Shown here: piece by piece, positions 58,802 through 64,000 of the stretch
How positions within the stretch are numbered: position 1 is the first letter of the stretch
How the letters are laid out: the number at the start of each line of letters is the position of its first letter
Assembly: GCA_937872985.1 (NCBI GenBank)
Contig: CALMUW010000086.1
Span: forward strand, 23,306-87,305
Length of the DNA: 64,000 bases
Direction: 5' to 3'
Source of the DNA: an uncultured Alphaproteobacteria bacterium
GTDB lineage: Bacteria > Pseudomonadota > Alphaproteobacteria > Rhizobiales > Aestuariivirgaceae
The notes under the pieces: generated by a model
What the model was told of the DNA's origin: nothing
Databases searched by the model: none
Seen by the model: the letters and a program-made list of their open reading frames with translations, nothing else
Translations under genes and position numbers: made by a program

Positions 58802-59224
58802 TCAGCCTCGTGGATAGATGACACCCTTGCGCAGGATGATGTTGGCATAGAGAGCAGGTTCGCTGGTGGCCACAATGGCATGGGCCGCCCTGACGCGGGG
58901 ATAGAAGGCCGCCCCTTCCAGCGCCTGAAAGGTGGCCTTGGGTTCATGGCGCATGACCGCCTGCTGCATGGCCGCGTGGATGGCCTGAGGCCGGGGGGGC
59001 AGGGGCAAGACGCAATTGCTGGCCGCCATGTCATCCAGCGGCATAACCGAGAGCACGGCGTCAATGAGGGCGAGAACCCCATGGCCATCGGCGCGGATCA
59101 CCCGGCGGCCATGGTCCAGCGCGGGATAATTGCCATCGACCAGGGCGATCTCGTCGCCATGGCCCATGGCGCGCAGCGTGAACAGAAGGTCAGGCCCGAG
59201 CAGCGGATCAAGTCCCTTCAGCAT
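58802..59224 (-). CDS. RbsD/FucU family sugar mutarotase
   Basis: 140 aa. The family signature is AMGHGDEIALVDGNYPA (residues 19-35) with the catalytic His and Asp, and the C-terminal Tyr/Asn-containing ALYANIILRKGVIY. RbsD and FucU interconvert pyranose and furanose or alpha and beta forms of imported sugars; within the family this is nearer to FucU. Coded between kinase and ROK repressor, it likely converts the sugar delivered by the importer into the form used by the kinase. Its start overlaps the ROK gene's end by 17 bases. Confidence 0.88.
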   Translation of the reverse strand: MLKGLDPLLGPDLLFTLRAMGHGDEIALVDGNYPALDHGRRVIRADGHGVLALIDAVLSVMPLDDMAASNCVLPLPPRPQAIHAAMQQAVMRHEPKATFQALEGAAFYPRVRAAHAIVATSEPALYANIILRKGVIYPRG

Positions 59225-60410
59225 CGAGCACCTCCTTCAGCAGGACATCACGGTCGAGCAGGAAGCGGCGGAAGAGCGGCAGGCAGGCCCCGCCCATGGC
59301 GCGCGCCCCCGCCCCCACGGCTCCTTCCACCACCTGCGGAGGGGCGAGGCCCTGGAGGTCGAGCTTCAGCATGGCGGCATGGGTCATGGCCACCAGCCGG
59401 GCGCGCACATCCGGGGGGAAGGCCCCGTCGATGACGCAGGCCGAAAAGTCGATGACCGCGCTGGCGGCGACGATGGCCTGGGCGAGATGATGCGCGGTGG
59501 TGGCAAGCCACTGGTCCACCATGGGCGCAAAACCCGACCAGTCCTGCGGCAGGCGCCAGAGCAAGCGGACATCGCCGCCCGCCTGTTTCAAGGCACGCTC
59601 CAGGGTGAAGAGCGAGGCCACGTCGATCAGTTGCACGGGCCGGCCATCGGGTCCGGCCACCGGCATGGAGCCCAGGGCCCCGGCGTTGCCGCTGCGCCCG
59701 GCGTAGAGCGCGTGGTCCAGCACCACGCCGCCGCCGATGAAGGAGCCGATGAAGACATAGAGAAAGTCGGCATAGGTGCGGCCGCGGCCCAGCAGCAGCT
59801 CGGCCCCGCAGGCTGCGGTGGCGTCATTCTCCATCATCACGTCGAAGGGCAAAAGCGCCGACAGTTCGGCGGCCAGGTCGATGTGCCGCCATTCGTCCAT
59901 GGCCCCATCGGGGGCGCCCACCTCGTCGGCCCAGTTCCACAATTCATAGGGTGCGGCAATGCCCAGGCCGGCGATGCGCGCGTCGGGATTCCTGATCCGG
60001 CGGCTCAGTTCGGCAATGCCCTCATGGGTGAACTTCAGAATGCCTTCCACCGTGGGAAAGGCATAGGTCTGCTGCAGGGTGCCGCGCTCGGCCCCCGCGA
60101 AATCAATGAGCGTGAGGTCGGAGCTGCGGCGGCCAAGTTTCAGACCATAGGAGAAGACCGCATCGGGATTGAGCCGCATGGGGATGGAGGGCTGGCCCAC
60201 GCGGCCGCGCAACGGGGCCTCGCGCAGCAGCAGGCGGTCGGCCTCAAGCGCCCGCATGATGACGGAAACCGTCTGGGCCGAAAGGCCGGTGCGGCGGGCA
60301 ATGTCGGCCTTGGCGAGAGCGCCATGGCGGCGGATAAGCGAGAGGACCAGGCGCTCATTATAGGCGCGCATGCCCTGCTGGCTCGACCCGCGTACCGGCC
60401 CCGCGCTCAT
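59208..60410 (-). CDS. ROK family transcriptional repressor of the sugar locus (FrcR-like)
   Basis: 400 aa. A winged helix-turn-helix at about residues 15-75 (AYNERLVLSLIRRHGALAKA, IARRTGLSAQTVSVIMRALE) precedes a ROK sugar-kinase-like domain with FIGSFIGGGVVLDHALYAGR and SGNAGALGSMPV. Only a single clear Cys occurs near the position of the usual zinc cluster, so metal binding is uncertain. It probably represses frcBCA and its own operon until sugar binds; the palindrome at 60506-60530 is the candidate operator. ATG 60410 was chosen for AGGAA upstream and likeness of the N-terminus; ATGs at 60440 and 60461 are alternatives. Confidence 0.86.
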   Translation of the reverse strand: MSAGPVRGSSQQGMRAYNERLVLSLIRRHGALAKADIARRTGLSAQTVSVIMRALEADRLLLREAPLRGRVGQPSIPMRLNPDAVFSYGLKLGRRSSDLTLIDFAGAERGTLQQTYAFPTVEGILKFTHEGIAELSRRIRNPDARIAGLGIAAPYELWNWADEVGAPDGAMDEWRHIDLAAELSALLPFDVMMENDATAACGAELLLGRGRTYADFLYVFIGSFIGGGVVLDHALYAGRSGNAGALGSMPVAGPDGRPVQLIDVASLFTLERALKQAGGDVRLLWRLPQDWSGFAPMVDQWLATTAHHLAQAIVAASAVIDFSACVIDGAFPPDVRARLVAMTHAAMLKLDLQGLAPPQVVEGAVGAGARAMGGACLPLFRRFLLDRDVLLKEVLDAEGT

Positions 60411-60505
60411 CCGTTCCTGTTGTTCGCCCTGAAGTTCCATATGCTCGACCCACACCGCCATGCTGGCGCTGTTCTACAGGTTCCGGGCCAGCTTGCCACG
60501 ACAAG

Positions 60506-60530
60506 TTAATAAATCAAGCAGATTTATTTA
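60506..60530. promoter_or_regulatory. palindromic operator with adjoining -35 box, divergent ROK/frcB spacer
   Basis: AATAAATC (60508-60515) and GATTTATT (60521-60528) form a perfect 8-base inverted repeat around AAGCA, in strikingly AT-rich DNA. A consensus -35 hexamer TTGACA follows at 60531-60536; 17 bases later only a weak -10 (TTGTCT) is seen. The rest of the 250-base spacer 60411-60660 shows nothing else. Position and symmetry suggest the site where the ROK repressor blocks frcB transcription. Confidence 0.62.
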
Positions 60531-60660
60531 TTGACAGGGCAAGCTTTCCGTTGTTGTCTGGGGTCAGGCGGCGGAACCGGCTGTGGTTCTGCCTGCCGAC
60601 ACAGTTTACCGGCCTCGCGCAGGCAATCCCGCCCGCGAGACCGCCTCAGGGAGAAGACCA

Positions 60661-61686
60661 ATGAAGAAATCCATTCTGTTCGCCACTGCCGCCGCCCTGT
60701 CGCTGGGTCTGGCCTTCGCCGTCCCGGCCAAGGCTGAAGGCGTCAACGCCTGCCTGATCACCAAGACCGATACCAACCCCTTCTTCGTGAAGATGAAGGA
60801 AGGCGCCACCGCCAAGGCCGCCGAACTGGGCATCACCCTCAAGTCCTATGCCGGCAAGATCGACGGCGACAACGAGAGCCAGGTGGCGGCCATTGAATCC
60901 TGCATCGCCGATGGCGCCAAGGGCATCCTGCTGGTGCCGTCCGACACCAAGGCCATCATCGACTCGGTGAAGAAGGCGCGCGCCGCCGGCATTCTGGTGA
61001 TCGCCCTCGACACGCCGCTCGATCCCATCACCGAAGCCGACGCCACCTTCGCCACCGACAACTTCAAGGCGGGTGAGCTGATCGGCGCCTGGGCCAAGAC
61101 CACGCTGGGCGATAAGGCGGCCGCCGCCAAGATCGCCTATCTCGACCTCAATGCCAGCCAGCCGACGGTGGACGTGCTGCGCGACCAGGGCTTCATGAAG
61201 GGCTTCGGCATCGACACCAAGGACGCCAACAAGATCGGCGACGAGGACGACGCCCGCAACGTCTGCCATGACGTGACCAACGGCAACGAGGAAGGCGGCC
61301 GCAAGGCCATGGAGAACTGCCTGACCAAGGATCCGGGCGTGAACGTGGTCTACACCATCAACGAACCGGCGGCGGCGGGTGCCTATGAAGCGCTGAAGGC
61401 CGCGGGCAAGGAAAAGGACGTGCTGGTCGTCTCGGTGGACGGCGGCTGCCCGGGTGTGAAGAACGTGGCGGGCGGCGTCATCGGCGCCACCTCGCAGCAA
61501 TATCCCCTGCTGATGGCGTCGAAGGGCATTGAGGCCATTGCCGCCTTCGCCAAGGACGGCACCAAGCCCGCCAATACCGAAGGCAAGGACTTCTTCGACA
61601 CCGGCGCCACGCTGGTGACCGACAAGCCCGCCGCTGGCGTCGACTCCATCGACACCAAGAAGGGCCTGGAACTGTGCTGGGGCTGA
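60661..61686 (+). CDS. frcB: fructose ABC transporter periplasmic binding protein
   Basis: 341 aa family 1 (Peripla_BP_4) sugar receptor. The signal peptide is [20 protein letters not shown] with an AKA cleavage site near residue 24. The mature protein starts [20 protein letters not shown] and carries the FrcB landmarks [24 protein letters not shown] region and [16 protein letters not shown]. FrcB of Sinorhizobium, with the same length as far as remembered, binds fructose, and also ribose and mannose. ATG 60661 follows GGGAGAAG. First gene of frcBCA; a GC-rich hairpin follows. Confidence 0.92.
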   Translation: MKKSILFATAAALSLGLAFAVPAKAEGVNACLITKTDTNPFFVKMKEGATAKAAELGITLKSYAGKIDGDNESQVAAIESCIADGAKGILLVPSDTKAIIDSVKKARAAGILVIALDTPLDPITEADATFATDNFKAGELIGAWAKTTLGDKAAAAKIAYLDLNASQPTVDVLRDQGFMKGFGIDTKDANKIGDEDDARNVCHDVTNGNEEGGRKAMENCLTKDPGVNVVYTINEPAAAGAYEALKAAGKEKDVLVVSVDGGCPGVKNVAGGVIGATSQQYPLLMASKGIEAIAAFAKDGTKPANTEGKDFFDTGATLVTDKPAAGVDSIDTKKGLELCWG

Positions 61687-61711
61687 TGCCGGCTAAAGAT
61701 TGACAAAAACG

Positions 61712-61735
61712 GGGGGCAGTCCGCAGACTGCCCCC
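61712..61735 (+). other. intercistronic hairpin between frcB and frcC
   Basis: GGGGGCAGTC and GACTGCCCCC form a perfect 10-base stem with loop CGCA. No T-run follows, so complete termination is unlikely. Such hairpins after binding-protein genes commonly protect the upstream message and lower the permease level. Confidence 0.75.
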
Positions 61736-61772
61736 TGCCACAAGATGGCAGGTCCGGCGCGGGAGAGGCAAC

Positions 61773-62828
61773 ATGAGCACCGTCCACGACTACGAGAAGG
61801 TTCTGGATAAGAGCGACACCTCCGTTGCCGCCTTCACCCGCGAGCGCTCCACGCTGGAAAAGATCCAGCATTTCCTCCATTCCAATCCTGCCGCCGTGCC
61901 CTTGATCGTGCTGGTCATTTCCGTCTCGGTCTTCGGCCTCATTCTCGGCAGCAAGTTTTTCAACGCATTGCCGCTCATTCTCCAGCAGGTGGCCATTTCC
62001 GCCATCGTCGGCGCGGCGCAGACCCTCGTCATTCTCACCGCGGGCATCGATCTCTCGGTGGGTGCCATCATGGTCCTGTCATCGGTCATCATGGGGCAAT
62101 TGGCCTTCCATGGCTTTGTCATTCATGGCGTCACCCTTCTGCCGCCCCTGCCAGCGCCACTCGCCCTGCTCTTCGGCTTCGGCGTCGGCGCGCTCTGCGG
62201 CTGGCTCAATGGCTTTCTCATCGCCCGCATGAAGCTGCCGCCCTTCATCGTCACGCTGGGCACCTGGCAGATCATCCTGGCCAGCAACTTCCTCTATTCC
62301 GCCAATGAAACCATCCGCAGCCAGGACGTGGCGGCCGAGGCGCCGCTTTTGCAGCTCATTTCCGGCAACCGCATCATCATCGTCATGTTCCTGCTGGTCT
62401 TCCTCTTGTGGTATGTGCTGAACCACACGGCCTGGGGGCGCTATCTCTACGCCATCGGCGATGACCCCGACGCCGCCGAGCTTTCGGGCGTGCGGGTGAA
62501 GCGCATGCTCACCCAGGTCTATGTTCTCTCCGGCCTCATCTGCGCGCTGGCGGGCTGGGTGCTCATCGGGCGGCTCGGTTCGGTCTCGCCCACCTCGGGC
62601 CAGTTCGCCAACATCGAATCCATCACCGCCGTGGTGATCGGCGGCATCTCGCTCTTCGGCGGGCGCGGCTCCATTCTCGGCATGATCTTCGGTGCGCTCA
62701 TCGTCGGCGTGTTCCAATTGGGCCTGCGCATGATCGGCACCGATCCGCAATGGACCTTCCTGCTGATCGGCGTGCTGATCATCGGCGCGGTGGCGGTCGA
62801 CCAGTGGATCCGCAAGGTCTCGGGCTAG
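61773..62828 (+). CDS. frcC: fructose ABC transporter permease
   Basis: 351 aa inner-membrane permease of the RbsC/AraH family with eight to ten helices. Family motifs are LTAGIDLSVGAIMVLSSVIM and GWLNGFLIARMKLPPFIVTL, and the cytoplasmic EAA-like region GDDPDAAELSGVRVKRMLTQ where the ATPase docks. The ribosome binding site is GGGAGAGG. The TAG stop is the first part of repeat copy C. Confidence 0.94.
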   Translation: MSTVHDYEKVLDKSDTSVAAFTRERSTLEKIQHFLHSNPAAVPLIVLVISVSVFGLILGSKFFNALPLILQQVAISAIVGAAQTLVILTAGIDLSVGAIMVLSSVIMGQLAFHGFVIHGVTLLPPLPAPLALLFGFGVGALCGWLNGFLIARMKLPPFIVTLGTWQIILASNFLYSANETIRSQDVAAEAPLLQLISGNRIIIVMFLLVFLLWYVLNHTAWGRYLYAIGDDPDAAELSGVRVKRMLTQVYVLSGLICALAGWVLIGRLGSVSPTSGQFANIESITAVVIGGISLFGGRGSILGMIFGALIVGVFQLGLRMIGTDPQWTFLLIGVLIIGAVAVDQWIRKVSG

Positions 62829-62930
62829 AGTGGTTTGCGCTTTGACGGCAGCAAAGCCACCGCTCTGACGTATTGATGGCGAGCAACTTGTCTGACTTTT
62901 GCCGATTCCGTCAAAAGTCAGGTTGCTCTA
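62826..62930 (+). repeat. structured intergenic repeat, copy C (divergent)
   Basis: It starts in the frcC TAG stop. First hairpin: AGAGTGGT/ACCGCTCT (62827-62834 with 62859-62866, one G-T pair) and inner GCTTTG/CAAAGC. Second hairpin: conserved GAGCAAC/GTTGCTC outer stem (62881-62887, 62922-62928), inner TGACTTTTG/CAAAAGTCA and a loop holding GATTCC. It shares ATTGAT, GAGCAACTT, GATTCC and GGTTGCTCTA with copies A and B, while the inner stems differ completely but still pair. It ends directly before the AGGGAGG ribosome binding site of frcA, so folding may affect frcA translation. Confidence 0.88.
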
Positions 62931-62942
62931 AGGGAGGACAAG

Positions 62943-63725
62943 ATGACCCAACAACCGATCCTCACGGCGCGCGGGCTGATCAAGCGCTATGGCCGCGTCA
63001 CCGCCCTCGATCATGCCGATTTCGATCTCTATCCCGGCGAAATCCTGGCGGTCATCGGCGACAACGGCGCGGGCAAGTCCACCCTGATCAAGGCCCTGTG
63101 CGGCGCCATCACCCCGGACGAGGGCGAGATCCGGCTCGACGGCAAGCCGGTCTCCTTCAAGTCACCGCTGGAAGCGCGGGCCGCCGGCATCGAGACGGTC
63201 TATCAGAACCTGGCGCTGTCGCCAGCACTTTCCATCACCGACAACATGTTCCTGGGCCGCGAGTTGCGCAAACCGGGCGTCATGGGTTCGGTGTTCCGCA
63301 TGCTCGACCGCCCGGCCATGGCCAAGGTGGCGCGCGACAAGCTCTCCGAGCTTGGTCTCATGACCATCCAGAACATCTCGCAGACGGTGGAAACCCTGTC
63401 CGGCGGCCAGCGGCAGGGTGTGGCCGTGGCGCGGGCTGCCGCCTTCGGGTCCAAGGTGGTCATCATGGACGAGCCGACGGCGGCTCTGGGCGTCAAGGAG
63501 TCGCGGCGCGTGCTCGAACTCATCCTCGACGTGAAGAAGCGCGGGCTGCCCATCGTGCTCATCTCGCACAACATGCCCCATGTCTTCGAGGTGGCCGACC
63601 GCATCCACATTCACCGGCTGGGCAGGCGTCTCACCATCATCGACCCCAAGGCCTATACCATGTCGGACGCGGTGGCCTTCATGACCGGGGCCAAGGCGCC
63701 GCCCGAGGAGGCCAGGGCGGCTTAG
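62943..63725 (+). CDS. frcA: fructose ABC transporter ATP-binding protein
   Basis: 260 aa single-domain ABC ATPase. Walker A is GDNGAGKSTLIK near residue 41, the signature LSGGQRQGVAVARA near residue 149, Walker B VVIMDEPTAALG near 174 and the switch His in LISHNMPH. FrcA and relatives form homodimers, unlike the fused two-domain RbsA type. The ribosome binding site AGGGAGGA follows repeat copy C. Its TAG stop is the start of copy B. Confidence 0.94.
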   Translation: MTQQPILTARGLIKRYGRVTALDHADFDLYPGEILAVIGDNGAGKSTLIKALCGAITPDEGEIRLDGKPVSFKSPLEARAAGIETVYQNLALSPALSITDNMFLGRELRKPGVMGSVFRMLDRPAMAKVARDKLSELGLMTIQNISQTVETLSGGQRQGVAVARAAAFGSKVVIMDEPTAALGVKESRRVLELILDVKKRGLPIVLISHNMPHVFEVADRIHIHRLGRRLTIIDPKAYTMSDAVAFMTGAKAPPEEARAA

Positions 63726-63848
63726 AGCGGGATTAGCGCAACGGACGATCAAATCGGAACGATTTGAGAAAGAAAAGTTGCGCCAACATATTGATTTTCG
63801 AGCAACTTATCGGCGGCAGTTGATTCCAACTGACCGCCGGTTGCTCTA
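63723..63848 (+). repeat. structured intergenic repeat, copy B, interrupted at its end by an IS
   Basis: It begins with TAGAGC at the frcA stop. From 63736 on it is nearly identical to copy A (two substitutions, one deleted A), including both hairpins: GCGCAAC/GTTGCGC, TCAAATCG/CGATTTGA, GAGCAAC/GTTGCTC and CAGTTG/CAACTG. The terminal GGTTGCTCTA at 63839-63848 is directly followed by GC and the end of an IS481-type element, which entered at the CTAG. Confidence 0.9.
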
Positions 63849-64000
63849 GCTGTGGAGCCTCAACAGGTTGTCCTCGGATATTTCGAGGCGACTGATGGGT
63901 GTCATTGAGTTTAGGCCGCCGTGTGGGCGATGCCAATTGTATCGATGGGTCCAGAGGGGGAGTTGTTCGGCTCTGGCATCGGATGTGGGATAGCTTCGGG
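63846..64000 (-). CDS. IS481-family transposase, C-terminal end (5' part outside window)
   Basis: On the minus strand the frame reads RSYPTSDARAEQLPLWTHRY, then NWHRPHGGLNSMTPISRLEI, then SEDNLLRLHS and TAG. The sequence YNWHRPHGGL followed by PISRL and DNLLRLH is the typical DDE-domain tail of IS481-type integrases. The IS ends inside the His codon's neighbour at 63851, so the last codon and the TAG stop come from the target site TCTAGC. The catalytic DDE residues lie outside the window, so it is not known whether the gene is intact. Confidence 0.85.
   Translation of the reverse strand, partial: RSYPTSDARAEQLPLWTHRYNWHRPHGGLNSMTPISRLEISEDNLLRLHS
63851..64000 (-). mobile_element. right end of an IS481-family insertion sequence
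   Basis: The element starts at 63851 with TGTGGAGCCTCAACAGGTTG, close to the terminal repeat of Bordetella IS481 as remembered (TGTGAAGATTCAATAGGTTG). The six bases before it, TCTAGC (63845-63850), fit the NCTAGN target that IS481 duplicates. The element continues past the window, so the other end and the second target copy are not visible. Confidence 0.83.

Overview
The window is GC-rich, densely packed chromosomal DNA from an alphaproteobacterium, most likely a member of the Hyphomicrobiales (Rhizobiales). The basis is gene content: a PodJ-like polarity protein, a class I lysyl-tRNA synthetase, a ligase-associated DEXH helicase with PdeM, a membrane-bound ferritin of the MbfA type behind an Irr-type iron control element, a fructose importer of the FrcBCA type, and a complete CpaA-F/TadBC pilus machine. 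No tRNA, rRNA or CRISPR array was seen, and no gene-free stretch exceeds 300 bases.

Layout. 1-10.6 kb: 3' end of an S24-type regulator, lysK, a Tat-exported dienelactone hydrolase, a DinG-like helicase, a MATE exporter, and the DEXH helicase/pdeM pair. 10.6-16.7 kb: the PodJ-like protein, pheA-kdsB, and a membrane-anchored cytochrome c. 16.8-23.4 kb: a yejABEF oligopeptide importer translationally coupled to ghrA. 23.4-27.1 kb: M17 aminopeptidase, MarR regulator, NlpC/P60 peptidase and a TPR lipoprotein. 27.2-37.7 kb: Flp/Tad pilus locus (cpaABCDEF-tadBC on the minus strand; a secretin-N-like protein and two TadE/G-type pseudopilins on the plus strand), without a recognisable Flp pilin gene. 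37.7-44.9 kb: YHS-domain copper-type P-ATPase, EamA transporter, aldehyde dehydrogenase, FAH-family hydrolase, nicotinamidase, glucokinase. 45-48.8 kb: prfC and the pgl-zwf pair. 48.9-56.7 kb: an hrpB gene broken by an in-frame TGA, an Ala-repeat protein of unknown function, lepA, a small secreted protein and mbfA. 56.7-63.7 kb: a 2-hydroxyacid dehydrogenase, then a sugar locus in which kinase, RbsD/FucU mutarotase and ROK repressor diverge from the frcBCA importer. The last 150 bases are the end of an IS481-family element.

The most unusual signal is a family of structured intergenic elements in three copies (23446-23561, 62826-62930, 63723-63848). They share terminal motifs and an apical GATTCC loop, while the stems between have changed in a compensatory way. 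Every copy begins at the TAG stop codon of the gene upstream, and copy A also ends on the stop codon of the convergent gene. An IS481-like element has inserted at the CTAG that ends copy B, and the target site supplies the stop codon of its transposase. Further regulatory candidates are three CtrA-like boxes (upstream of the podJ-like gene, cpaA and cpaB), an Irr box in front of mbfA, and a palindromic operator between the ROK repressor and frcB.
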